Both the position numbers and the translations under genes were made by a program. From Capitella teleta (lineage: Eukaryota; Annelida; Polychaeta; Capitellidae): DNA of 64,000 nt. The stretch covers positions 5,913-69,912 of the forward strand of contig KB301531.1 of assembly GCA_000328365.1 (NCBI GenBank), in the 5' to 3' direction. How positions within the stretch are numbered: the first letter of the stretch is position 1; every line of letters begins with the position of its first letter. This document shows, piece after piece, positions 25,901 to 36,596 of this stretch. Below the pieces are notes generated by a model, which had not been told where the DNA came from, did no database searches, and saw nothing but the letters and a program-made list of their open reading frames with translations.

Positions 25901-27889
25901 TCAATGAAGTGCAATGAATTCATGCAGAGCCTCGGGAACTTCACTCATGTAAGGAATATTATGAGCTCTGATCGCCCTAGCCGCCAGACATTTCAGCCCC
26001 ATGGCATTCTTATGTGGTATCTGATTTTGAAATTCAGGTATTCTTCGAAGGGGGTCACACGCAAGTACCCCGTCCACGTTACGGGCATCCAGGTGCGCAC
26101 CTTGATCTATGAGCATCATTGCTAAGCGATGGCCTTTTAGGTATTCGAGACCGACGTAGGGCTCGAGATCTGCAGTTGCGGCTAGTCTGTCCATGAACCA
26201 ATGAAGAGGAGTGTTGCCTCGGTCGTCCCTTGCATTCACATTAGCACCGCAGGAGAGCAACAGCTCAGCAATTGAATCGCTGGGGAAATAGCTCTTGTCC
26301 GCCTTCCCCAGTTGGTTAGAGAAGGGGTCCATGGCCATGTGGAGCATCGTGCTGCCGTCACGGAGGCGCACATCCTTCTGAACTAACTGCTTCACTCGGC
26401 GCATGAACACGACGTCTTCGTCTTTGCTGCTGACGTTCATAAGAAGGGACATGAGATGGAGGGTGTAGCGCACCAGGATGCAGAAGGGTTGGTCGCGCTG
26501 GTTGGTGGCATCCGCTTGAAATGCAGCCTCCACTTCATCGCACAGCACGCGGAAAACTGAGTAAGCATCCTTGTAACAGAAGTAATCGTCCGCTCCGTCG
26601 AACATGTATTCCTCATCCATCTCTATAAACATGGTACACATAGATTGGGCAGCACCGATGACGTCCTTAGCAACACGGTCTCCATGGTGATGACGAAGCT
26701 TCGCGGCGTAGCACCAAGTATGAGCAGCCCGTTTGTATTTACGGTGATCTGCGAGAGATGCGGCTCTTTTCAGCAGAGCAGAAAAAGTGGCGATGTGTTC
26801 AAGACCCAGCAATCGCTCTCTGATCAACAGAGATTGATTGTGAATTCTCTCGTGATCACACGTATATTCCAATGGTAAAAACTTCTCAAACGTGATCGCC
26901 TCGACTTGCTTGCCATAAACCGATCGCGGGGGAATGACGTCATCAGACGAGAGCATCATCTTATGCTTCCGCCTCATCAGCATGGCATTGTTCCATTCGT
27001 TAAGAGCTCCCTGGATGTCGCCCATTCCGTCAACAAAAGTCGCGCCCATCAATTCGTGAGATTCGATCTGACATTGTATACTGACATCTGCCCACGAGTG
27101 CTGAATGAGCACGTTCAGTATGGCTGGCTTCCCGAGCAAACTGACCGTGCGAAAGGCATCGTCGCCCTGCTCATTCTGAATGCGAGGGTCAGCTCCGTAT
27201 TGAAGCAGAAGCTCGACAGCGTCGGCTCTGTCATTGTGTATAGCATAATGCAATGCGGTGTTACCAATCCAGTCCTGTGCATTTAGTGAAGCTCCTTGCT
27301 CAAGCAGGAAGTGAGCTATATGAACATTCCTTAGAGAGTTCATCAGAGGAGTACCTTTGACGAAATCGACCGTGTTGATGTCCGCCCCATATTGACACAA
27401 CAGTTCCACTGCGTCCAGATTCGACGAGAAACAGGCCATACGTAACGGCGTGCATTTCGTGCGTGACATAGCATTCACGCTGGCTCCACGCATCAGCAAA
27501 GCGTGCATGACCTCGACGTGACCTGCCATCGACGCACAGCCGAGAGGTGTCGCTCCCTGTAGCATGGTGTCTCCTAATTTGCATGTTTTGGTTATGCCGA
27601 TATGTTCATCGCAGGGGCCATGCTCATCAATGTCAGCACCGCATTCATCGATGAAATAAATAGCAAAGTGTAAAAGTCCTCTAGTACATGCTTCCATAAG
27701 CAGTGTTGCGCCTGAAGCATTGGCCGTGGAGAAGGTGTTCTCCTTATACTCTTGGCCTATGTTCTCCATTAGGACCTTGGCTCTGGTGAGATCGTTCGTA
27801 TGCAAGCAGAGGCAAAGGTCGATCGCCAAACGGTTCGCAATGTCCATGTCGATTGGTTGGCGGATTTGCACGTGTGACGTCGCCGCCAT
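25901..27889 (-). CDS. FEM1: FEM1 homologue, CRL2 substrate receptor
   Basis: Uninterrupted 662-codon frame. N-terminal ankyrin repeats span about residues 55-270 (for example GATLLMEACTRGLLHFAIYF, GATPLGCASMAGHVEVMHAL, CTPLRMACFSSNLDAVELL, GNTALHYAIHNDRADAVELL). A TPR-like helical middle follows (about 270-420; LLIRERLLGLEHIATFSALL, HTWCYAAKLRHHHGD). Two more ankyrin repeats come late (about 505-610), and the C-terminus is LKCLAARAIRAHNIPY with a final leucine-histidine. This order and length are those of FEM1A/B/C. These bind elongin B/C and CUL2 and recognise C-terminal degrons. The A/B/C paralogue cannot be decided by eye. The coding region lacks introns. A CRE-like TGACGTCA lies near 27999-28006, upstream of the start. 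Confidence 0.95.
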   Translation of the reverse strand: MAATSHVQIRQPIDMDIANRLAIDLCLCLHTNDLTRAKVLMENIGQEYKENTFSTANASGATLLMEACTRGLLHFAIYFIDECGADIDEHGPCDEHIGITKTCKLGDTMLQGATPLGCASMAGHVEVMHALLMRGASVNAMSRTKCTPLRMACFSSNLDAVELLCQYGADINTVDFVKGTPLMNSLRNVHIAHFLLEQGASLNAQDWIGNTALHYAIHNDRADAVELLLQYGADPRIQNEQGDDAFRTVSLLGKPAILNVLIQHSWADVSIQCQIESHELMGATFVDGMGDIQGALNEWNNAMLMRRKHKMMLSSDDVIPPRSVYGKQVEAITFEKFLPLEYTCDHERIHNQSLLIRERLLGLEHIATFSALLKRAASLADHRKYKRAAHTWCYAAKLRHHHGDRVAKDVIGAAQSMCTMFIEMDEEYMFDGADDYFCYKDAYSVFRVLCDEVEAAFQADATNQRDQPFCILVRYTLHLMSLLMNVSSKDEDVVFMRRVKQLVQKDVRLRDGSTMLHMAMDPFSNQLGKADKSYFPSDSIAELLLSCGANVNARDDRGNTPLHWFMDRLAATADLEPYVGLEYLKGHRLAMMLIDQGAHLDARNVDGVLACDPLRRIPEFQNQIPHKNAMGLKCLAARAIRAHNIPYMSEVPEALHEFIALH

Positions 27890-28306
27890 GCTGAAGAATA
27901 ATCAAGAGATGAACGCTAAAATACTACGCTATAGTCTGCAAATACATGGGTTAATGGGGAAACTACCTGAATACGAATTATAACATGCTCGCTCTCTGTG
28001 ACGTCAGATTATACAATCAGATACAAAGAAACAAGAAAATGGAAATTCTCGATATTGATGGATATCAAATGACCAATTAATGACTAATTAATGACCAATT
28101 AATCCCTTTTTAGCAGCGGAATTGTGTTTATCGTGTTAATTGCACGTATTAAAGCACACAATATGTAGTCATATATTGACAATATTATTAGTATCTCCGT
28201 ACAGGTAATCAAATTTATAAGTTACAATTCCATGATCTATTATTTACATTTTTATATACATTTATTACTTCAAATGTTCAAATGAAGGGAAACTGAATGA
28301 ACTCAC

Positions 28307-28426
28307 ATTTGTGAAATAATGTTCCTCCGTGATGGAAGCAGATATCCGTGCGACACGAGAATCAAAACCCCCGAGTGCCGAAAGAATTAAGAACTGACCG
28401 ATAAAAACCACATCGAGCGGATCCAT
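28307..28426 (-). CDS. Possible leader exon of an unidentified secreted protein
   Basis: ATG at 28426 opens 40 codons (MDPLDVVFIGQFLILSALGG, then FDSRVARISAS), a plausible signal peptide, and ends exactly at a consensus donor (AAAT then GTGAGT). A TATAAAT is about 60 bp upstream. No continuing exon was found between here and FEM1, and splicing onto the FEM1 start region would not be in frame. It may be a 5' exon of a more distant gene, an alternative first exon of the FEM1 transcript, or chance. Confidence 0.3.
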
Positions 28427-30183
28427 GGTCACGATGATTGACTCAAATGGCATCGCTATCAATATAAATGCAAACGTTCTGCATTTATATGCCGAATTCA
28501 CAGATGAACGTCAGTCAAAGCAAATCTTCTTGTTGAGATCAGACAAAGATCCCAGGGCGGATATGTTCCCTTTGGGGGCATTTTAAAACGGATCAGTCTG
28601 CCTAAATTAAATGATGGTATAATTGGGGCTGGGACGGATTCTTGAAGTTAGTTTCTATTTATATATTTCGCTGAAGTCTTGGGTTCTCAGAATAACAAGA
28701 AGTTGTTCCAGAAAAGAAGGCAATGTCGTGATCAAATGACATAACTCCATAATCACAAAACGATGGTAATAATTATTATGTGGACTTCTACAAACTTTAG
28801 TTATGTTTCAGAACTTATGTCACAACATTCGCCATAAACAGAATAAAAATAGTGAAAATACGGCTAAACCTGTCTACAACGGACGCTACGTACTTGAATC
28901 ACCCCTTATTTAATTAATTTGTATATCTGCATAACTTGAGTGCATTAATTGCTCAATTACATGAAAGGTATATTTTTTTTAGCACCGAGTGGATACGTGG
29001 ACATCAGCCTCGACGTATTTTTTTTGGTTGAAAGTGAAATGCTTTTTGACGTCGTATCGACGTTGTATTTTTTAATCATTCCGACGTTGGAATGACTTGA
29101 ATGTGACGTCGTATCGACGTTAAAATGATGCGATGGAAATATGAAGTACATTGTATACTTCACCTAAATAATATACCAAGAAAAAATGTACTGCTTTTAT
29201 TATAAGAAACAATTACAGACGGACAGGTTTTATACCTGAGGGTCCGTGCCTGTAGATCCGAGCCATTTTCACAGAATCTGTTGTCCATAAAAAGTGCCTG
29301 GTTTGTAGGATTCTATCCACGGAGCCCTTCCTCCTATACTATGTATTACAACCAGAGCATTGAGTCGATAAATAAAACATCATTTACGCCACTCATGCAG
29401 GTATGATTTCATAAGGTTTAAAATGTGCTTGCCTGATTAATTCCTTGCTCTATAACTGAACCTGCGGTTCGATCTCGATAGGTTCAATTGAGTGCATATG
29501 CAGAGGAAGTGTAAAGATTGTAAAGACCCCTTCCCTTCACCCAAATTTGCCGTTCACCGACCACTGCCGCCCTCGCCTGTGTCCTTATGACTTTCTAATC
29601 AGCGATCAGATGTCGAGAGAGGCTAACAACTGAAACTTTTGGCAGCTGAAATGAGACTTTGACAGTGATATTGGTAGAAATGCACTCAATCAAAAACTAG
29701 CAAATCAAAAGAAATAATGCAGCAATCTACAGGCTACGGATCCTCGGGTATAAGGTGTTGCGCTTTCTATGTTAGGCTGAGAACTCTTCAAACAAACCTC
29801 TAAGAATTTTACATGAAGAATACCGCACGATTATGAACAGTAATTGCATAATATTCGAGTCTCATCCCAATTCTGTGATCGCCTTTGGCTCCTCACTCTG
29901 CCTCGTTTCAGAGGATAACGCTAAATGAGGTCACACAATATTTATGTCACGAATTTCGGTCAATTAGATTTGGGGCAATTCTCATATCGAGTTTATATTG
30001 CAATAAACCAGGTTACAGTTCTTTCACGAAGTGACGTAAATGCGTAATACCTTTCTCAAACCTTCTGGGCCCTCCCAGGCCTCATCGTAAATTGTTTCAC
30101 GGCTCAGAACGCGCATTTAATTAGAATGCAAATAAATTTTATTTGTTTATAGGGTTTTTCAGAATGACCTTCATGCACTTGTT
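28427..30183. other. Intergenic
   Basis: The word GACGTCGTATCGACGTT occurs twice, at about 29048 and 29104, with related CGACGT words between. No gene is supported in this 1.75 kb. Confidence 0.5.
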
Positions 30184-30196
30184 CCACTGTTGCAGC

Positions 30197-30535
30197 GCGT
30201 GATGCGTGATGCGTGATGGGGTTTACAGCCCCACCCAACCCATTCGGGTGATACGGGCGCCAGAACAGAAGGCCCGGGACCGGGGTTTCCCCCTACTCTT
30301 AACGATAAATCCCAAGGGTTCTTTATCCTGCATACCACCATAGACAGTGGCACACAGCGCCCGGCCTTGTCACGCAGTTGGGCAGCACTGCAGAGTCACC
30401 GAAGAATTACAATTGTAATTCACAATCATAACGCCCGTGGCTTGATCGGGTCTCGAACCCGGGATCTCGACCCCCACGGTCGGCATAGGATTGTAGTCAG
30501 TCGGTTAAACCGATTGAGCTATTCGGTGCCCCCTC
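30197..30535 (-). mobile_element. tRNA-derived SINE, complete, 13-bp target duplication
   Basis: Reading the minus strand from 30535, the head carries a pol III A box (TAGCTCAATCGGTT) and B box (GGGTTCGAGACC), and so looks like a tRNA. The body runs to a short (ATCACGC)n tail at 30197-30216. The perfect 13-bp duplication CCACTGTTGCAGC flanks it at 30184-30196 and 30536-30548. Perfect duplications and an intact promoter imply a recent insertion. The parent tRNA and LINE partner are not identified. Confidence 0.88.
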
Positions 30536-30548
30536 CCACTGTTGCAGC

Positions 30549-31096
30549 ACGAGGGCGCACACCATAACCCGTCCTGCGCATGCATGACGCAGTGTTTCAC
30601 AGTCTGAACGCATCATTACCTCGTGAGCCAAATACCTGTCGCACAGGGGCGTAGCTAGCACCCCCCCCCTACCCGAGCCATGATTACTTATATCGGGGTT
30701 TCTCAGTTCTTTCAGGTTTTCCATAATTAGAGGACTCGCTATTGTCTGTCTCAAACAGTTTCCATTTCGACTGGAGGTGTGAGTCAGCACACTATATATG
30801 AACAACCATCTCTTCAAGTTGAACGCCTTCGATGAAACGCAATTTTGATTTTTGAACGAGAAACTTTTGGAAACTTGCAGATGTTTTTTTAATTAAGTAT
30901 GTGATGTACGTTTGTCAATCGCCATAATTTTTGCCTCAATTCTCAACTTTGCAGTACGTACATGAATTGATAAATGAAAAGAGTATACCCCCTCCCTCTC
31001 TTCCGATGGGATGCGCCCCAGCACACCGTTATTGCTGGCTATGGCACAGCAAAAAGGAGTGCTGGGGCTAATACATTAAAGAAAAATTAAACGCTG
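30549..31096. other. Intergenic upstream of the small secreted-peptide gene
   Basis: No gene. The last part serves as upstream sequence of the TATA-containing promoter at 31097. Confidence 0.5.
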
Positions 31097-31104
31097 TATA
31101 AAAG
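31097..31104 (+). promoter_or_regulatory. TATA box of the small secreted-peptide gene
   Basis: TATAAAAG stands about 25-30 bp before a likely start of transcription near 31125. A non-coding first exon appears to run to 31192, followed by a consensus donor (ACG then GTGAGT) and a 657-bp intron ending TTTGCAG at 31849. Confidence 0.7.
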
Positions 31105-31849
31105 GAATGAGACATCGTTGCAATCAAAGAACTTCGAAGATTTGAAGCTGTTAATACTCTTTGCTCTTCGAGTTTAGTTGAAAATTAAAACGGTGAGTTG
31201 CCACTCTAGTTGTTTTGATTGATTTTGATGAATGAATTGTTTTATTTTGTATCAAATTAAATATAACAGATTGGGTGGGAAGATGTCGACGACATTTGGC
31301 TCCCAATTATTGAAGGTGCAATAGTATTTGCCAACAGTAGTAAGAAAAACATGGAAAACAAAAATATAAATTACAAAAGGGAATATAAAAGAAAAGAAAG
31401 AAAGAAGAAAAAAGGATATAAACATGAAAGAAGGAGATTTTAATTTTTGATAGGATTTTTTTTTAAACTTTTTTTTTTCATATTTTTTTTTTCGACTTGG
31501 ACTAGTAAAAATTTACGAGGTGTTTTTTTTTTTTTTATTAAATAAAAAGTGAACATGAATGATTGATGAAGATAGTGACGCGGTTCCATATTTTGCAGCC
31601 TTGGGATATTGGGAAGTGCTGGGTTGCGTTATGCCGGTCAACCAATGCCGGTGTAAATCTCTCAGTGCTGTGTGGAGTGAGGCGACGTCTAGTCATTTTG
31701 AGGCTGGGTGACTGGGAAAGTGACAGGAAGGCAGATACATATAGGGCAGTGATCACGCAGTGACGCCATCTATAAAAGAAATAAACGCTAAATACAATTT
31801 AAATATAATTATCACGAGATTGATTGATTTTATATTTCCATGTTTGCAG

Positions 31850-32086
31850 ATGGCGTGCACCCGGTGTCTGATATTGGTCCTTTGCTGCGCAGTTTTGCTC
31901 TCGCAGATCTCCATCGCGGAGGGCAAAGTGGCCAGAGTGCCCGCGATCAACGCAGATGCCGTGAATGCAGCCCACATCAACAGGCGTCTGCTGCAATTCT
32001 TTGGTCTGCGTCAAGGTACTGGTGCACAAATAGAAAAACTGGGACGCGGAGTCGCAAGAATGGGTAGAGGACGTGTTGTGAATTGA
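31850..32086 (+). CDS. Small secreted basic peptide, unknown family
   Basis: 78 aa encoded in one coding exon that starts directly after an acceptor (TTTGCAG then ATGGCG). The first 24 residues (MACTRCLILVLCCAVLLSQI, SIAEG) are a textbook signal peptide. The mature part is basic and cysteine-free: KVARVPAINADAVNAAHINR, then RLLQFFGLRQGTGAQIEKLG and a Gly/Arg-rich end. An Arg-Arg pair and two Gly-Arg sites are present, which in prohormones can be cleavage or amidation sites, but no repeated peptide is seen. Antimicrobial or matrix peptides are alternatives. TATA box, short leader exon and a nearby AATAAA suggest a compact, strongly expressed gene. I do not recognise the family. Confidence 0.8.
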   Translation: MACTRCLILVLCCAVLLSQISIAEGKVARVPAINADAVNAAHINRRLLQFFGLRQGTGAQIEKLGRGVARMGRGRVVN

Positions 32087-32170
32087 CCTCGCGACTATGC
32101 TGAGCATCTCTGTTTAATCTGAGAATTTCAAAACGCGTACCATTTCAAATTCGAGTTAACGTTTGGAAAG

Positions 32171-32176
32171 AATAAA
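32171..32176 (+). terminator. Polyadenylation signal of the peptide gene
   Basis: AATAAA 85 bp after the stop codon of the secreted-peptide gene. Confidence 0.65.
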
Positions 32177-32189
32177 GGCTACCTTTACT

Positions 32190-32695
32190 TGTAGTCACTA
32201 AATAATGTTGGCTCTTGATTACTTTTTCTCCTCTCTATGTTTTACAATTTTTTATTCGTGTAATAGTTTAGCAACCAAAGGAGAGACTGAGGTGTTGATA
32301 GCACGAAGTCGCAAGTCTATGCCACAAATGCACGGAGGTTCTACCTAATAGAGAGTTATAGTCATGCTGAAAGACATTTGGGATACTCCCTGACTGCATA
32401 ATACCAGCACTTGAATAACCAAGAAATCAACCATAGATGTGATCAAGGAAAATTTATAGTTGTAATTAAAGAACTTTGATTGACGCAATTACAGCAATAA
32501 AGCCCTGCTATATTCGCTGCCACGGTGGACAGTGGACATTTATATTGCAATAAACTGAGCCACAATTCAATTATACGTACGGAGTAGCTCAGGTACATGT
32601 ATTCGGCCTTCTACGTCTTGAGTTTTTAAATTATTGGTTGCTTTAATATCTGCATACTAAGTATTTAGTTCTTTTATCTTATTCAGTGATTTGGC
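32190..32695. other. Intergenic
   Basis: AT-rich spacer between the peptide gene and the satellite; nothing recognised. Confidence 0.5.
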
Positions 32696-34127
32696 AACTG
32701 TATGTAGTAACGTTATGATACACATCAGTTTCTCAGTTGCTTATTTATATCTATGTATAAAAAGAAACTGTATGTAGTAACGTTATGATACACATCAGTT
32801 TTTCAGTTGCTTATTTATATCTGTGTATAAAAAGAAACTGTATGTAGTAACGTTATGATACACATCAGTTTCTCAGTTGCTTATTTATATCTGTGTATAA
32901 AAAGAAACTGTATGTAGTAACGTTATGATACACATCAGTTTCTCAGTTGCTTATTTATATCTATGTATAAAAAGAAACTGTATGTAGTAACGTTATGATA
33001 CACATCAGTTTCTCAATTGCTTATTTATATCTATGTATAAAAAGAAACTGTATGTAGTAACGTTATGATACACATCAGTTTCTCAGTTGCTTATTTATAT
33101 CTATGTATAAAAAGAAACTGTATGTAGTAACGTTATGATACACATCAGTTTCTCAGTTGCTTATTTATATCTGTGTATAAAAAGAAAGTGTATGTAGTAA
33201 CGTTATGATACACATCAGTTTCTCAGTTGCTTATTTATATCTGTGTATAAAAAGAAACTGTATGTAGTAACGTTATGATACACATCAGTTTCTCAGTTGC
33301 TTATTTATATCTGTGTATAAAAAGAAACTGTATGTAGTAACGTTATGATACACATCAGTTTCTCAGTTGCTTATTTATATCTGTGTATAAAAAGAAACTG
33401 TATGTAGTAACGTTATGATACTCATCAGTTTCTCAGTTGCTTATTTATATCTGTGTATAAAAAGAAACTGTATGTAGTAACGTTATGATACACATCAGTT
33501 TCTCAGTTGCTTATTTATATCTGTGTATAAAAAGAAACTGTATGTAGTAACGTTATGATACACATCAGTTTCTCAGTTGCTTATTTATATCTGTGTATAA
33601 AAAGAAACTGTATGTAGTAACGTTATGATACACATCAGTTTCTCAGTTGCTTATTTATATCTGTGTATAAAAAGAAACTGTATGTAGTAACGTTATGATA
33701 CTCATCAGTTTCTCAGTTGCTTATTTATATCTGTGTATAAAAAGAAACTGTATGTAGTAACGTTATGATACACATCAGTTTCTCAGTTGCTTATTTATAT
33801 CTGTGTATAAAAAGAAACTGTATGTAGTAACGTTATGATACACATCAGTTTCTCAGTTGCTTATTTATATCTGTGTATAAAAAGAAACTGTATGTAGTAA
33901 CGTTATGATACACATCAGTTTCTCAGTTGCTTATTTATATCTGTGTATAAAAAGAAACTGTATGTAGTAACGTTATGATACTCATCAGTTTCTCAGTTGC
34001 TTATTTATATCTGTGTATAAAAAGAAACTGTATGTAGTAACGTTATGATACACATCAGTTTCTCAGTTGCTTATTTATATCTGTGTATAAAAAGAAACTG
34101 TATGTAGTAACGTTATGATACACATCA
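32696..34127. repeat. 70-bp satellite, about 20.5 copies, with higher-order structure
   Basis: The unit begins AACTGTATGTAGTAACGTTA and contains TATAAAAAG and CGTTATGATA. Copies differ at very few places. One variant (CTCATCAG for CACATCAG) recurs at 33421, 33701 and 33981, exactly 280 bp apart, so part of the array has spread as four-unit blocks. Another position alternates between CTATG in the first copies and CTGTG later. No spacers between units, so this is not CRISPR. Confidence 0.97.
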
Positions 34128-34921
34128 CAATCCCACATGTGACAATGTCATTTCTTCCACTTCTGTTTGACTTTGATCACTGTTCTTCATTTAGCCCTTC
34201 ACTAGTTTCAATTCACGCCGTTTTTGCTTGTACGTAGACTTTATTTTATACAGATTACATTTCACGAGATGGCCGGCCAGGAGCGAGCTCCTTGAGCTCA
34301 AATGCCGGTCTCCCAAACGTATCATTATTATGCAAATATATTTGAATTTGTTGTTACAAATAAATAAAATTCTCTCTCGTGCGCACTCTCTCTCTCTCTC
34401 AAAAGAAAGAACGAGACCTGTTTCAACACTACAGAGGCAAATTCTATCCATACTCAGTACTTGTAAGTACTCAGGCCTACATGTACAATTTACTAGCATG
34501 CGTGCACTAATCTGGTTCATATTTAAAGGCATCTCACATATAGTGTGACGTCATGACACCGAGCTTATCAATTGACGAGCTCTTTTGCTATAAATAAATG
34601 GTTCTGGGCAAACATCCGCACATTTCGGCATTCCATCCACTGTGTGCCGCAATTCGTGGGCGCTGAAATGACAGCTTTTGCTCGTGATTGGGAATTATGC
34701 TATGTTTCATCTATGTAATTAACAATTAATATGTAATTATGTAATATAATGTAATTACATCCATGTTCCTATAATCCCAGTTCCAATGGCATGGCTGAGT
34801 TAAATTAAGATGATAAAGCAGCTCCTAAATGAAATGCAAGAGTCCAACCAGGATGTAGTATTGTACACAATGGGCTGTTTGCGTATCGAAATACACCATA
34901 ATCAGCATCTTCAAGGTCTTA
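34128..34921. other. Intergenic
   Basis: A CT tract is at about 34386-34400. No gene recognised; the far end grades into the retroelement fossil. Confidence 0.45.
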
Positions 34922-35506
34922 GCTCCTGACCGGTCGACGCCTCAATGAAGCTCTGCTTCTGCACCCATCGGCGCTTATAGATAATGACCACGACGTCAAC
35001 ACCAAGATTGCTGACCGCGAGAACCAACAAGAGGTGTACAATCAACACACCAGAGAGCTGTCTGAGTTCCTGTCAGGGTCACACCACCAAGGACTGGGGA
35101 ACCAAGGGTCAAGTAACCGACCAACTCGGTCCTCGCAGCTACAAAGTGATGACCTTGGATGGTACTCGTCTTCACCGCAACCGTCAGCAACTGAAGTCGA
35201 GCGATGTGTACGATGCACCAACGCCGCGTCTTGAGCAGCCGGCCGGCGCGTCGCCAACTGATTATCCTCCTCATCCTCCCTCTCTGCCTCACAATGCAAG
35301 ACGCAGGAAGGAGCCCCACAGTTCCGGGTACCCGTGATTTGTTAACAAATTTCTTTTCTTCCCTCTCTCCCTCCATCAATCATTGTTATATTTGAAACAA
35401 ATATAAAAACATCGAGCTCATCGATTGATGCTATCAATAAAAGGCTCTGAGCATCTGTGCTCGGGGCTGTCAATTTCGACCATCGTGTTGTGTGGTTATT
35501 ACAACA
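34922..35506 (+). mobile_element. Ty3/Gypsy LTR-retrotransposon fossil, 3' fragment
   Basis: The 34.9-35.34 kb part resembles the end of a Gypsy-type integrase (words such as DQLGPRSYKVMTLDGT). It is followed by a probable short 3' LTR at 35384-35506 that opens TGTTAT and closes ACAACA, with an internal AATAAA. Protease, reverse transcriptase, RNase H and a 5' LTR are not in the window, so the element is a broken remnant. Age cannot be set because only one LTR is present. Confidence 0.7.
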
Positions 35507-36596
35507 CTAATGTCGTCGTCAATATCCAATAATAATGAGCGGGAGTTACTTGCAATTGTTGAGCCAGAATATGGACTTTTTGACTCTCGGGTCAATAATT
35601 ACAATCGTGCATTCACGTGTCTTCTTCTTCTGTTTTTCCTTTTTCGCCCGGATTTAGGAAACACCCATGTTAAACGGCGACTGACGCTCGAGCTGATCGT
35701 TCCTAAATCGCAAAATGTCCTCGCGAGGCGAAAGACATCGCCCCCATAGGCCTTTGCCCACGCGTCCTCTCTCGTTATATTTTCTCTATGCTCCAAGTGC
35801 GTGCTAAGGGTTCAATACATACATTTCGTAAATTCCATAAAGGGCTACCATAAATAGAAGTACAAAATGGCAAAAAAAATAAAATAAATATATATTTGCG
35901 TATGAGTTCTTCAAGAGCGTTTACATTGTGACCTAATGCATCTGAGGAGTGAAGGCTGTTTGATATGCGTCATCAAACGACGCGTATGTTTGTAAAAGTG
36001 GCAGAAAAAAAATGTTAATATAAGATTCTACCCTAAATGGCATGATTTTATTCGAATGGGCGAAATTGGGATCAAATGCGTTTCCATGGCAACTGGGTGT
36101 AATAGAAGAAGAATATTATTTAAAACTAATAATATTATGACCGATATTTGCTTCAAAAGAGAGCAGAAGTGTATATTTCTAGAACAAAAGCTTTAGATTT
36201 CACGAAGAAGCAGACGCCGGTCGGGTGCATGCATCTGATCATATATATGCTTAATTGGCGTTCAGATGTAGAGACCGTGGAAATCCTGACACCGATGTTT
36301 GGCACCTATTGCTGTCCTGCATATAATTATTACACATCTCTATTCAATTCATTGTTTGACCCTCGTCTGATAACAACCCCTGCTTAATTAAAATTCCTCG
36401 ATCGAACTTGATGAACTCACACAATCCAACATCATTTCCCATAAGAAATATCCAGCACCCATGCGCTTTTTACTCCTCGCGCTTTGAAGGCCGGATGTCT
36501 ATGCATTATTTTCCAATAATCCGCTTTCAGTGCTTTTTCTATTCACGGCTTCCGTGGCGACCATTTGGCTTCAGCGTATCCATCAACGCGGCCGAT
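35507..36596. other. Intergenic and 5' flank of sulfotransferase-like gene 1
   Basis: No independent gene. An in-frame upstream ATG at 36408 could add 63 residues to the following gene, but that stretch lacks a counterpart in the paralogue. Confidence 0.5.

Noticed and set aside
32696-34127. CRISPR-like array
   Set aside because: Units abut with no variable spacers, and the context is an animal genome; it is a satellite. The 37-bp array at 48322-48580 was rejected for the same reason.
35599-35796. Minus-strand frame with a basic C-terminus after the retroelement fossil
   Set aside because: Short, no family similarity, likely chance in fossil-flanking sequence.
36408-36596. Longer start for sulfotransferase-like gene 1
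   Set aside because: The extra 63 residues precede the membrane anchor and have no equivalent in the paralogue; kept only as an alternative.
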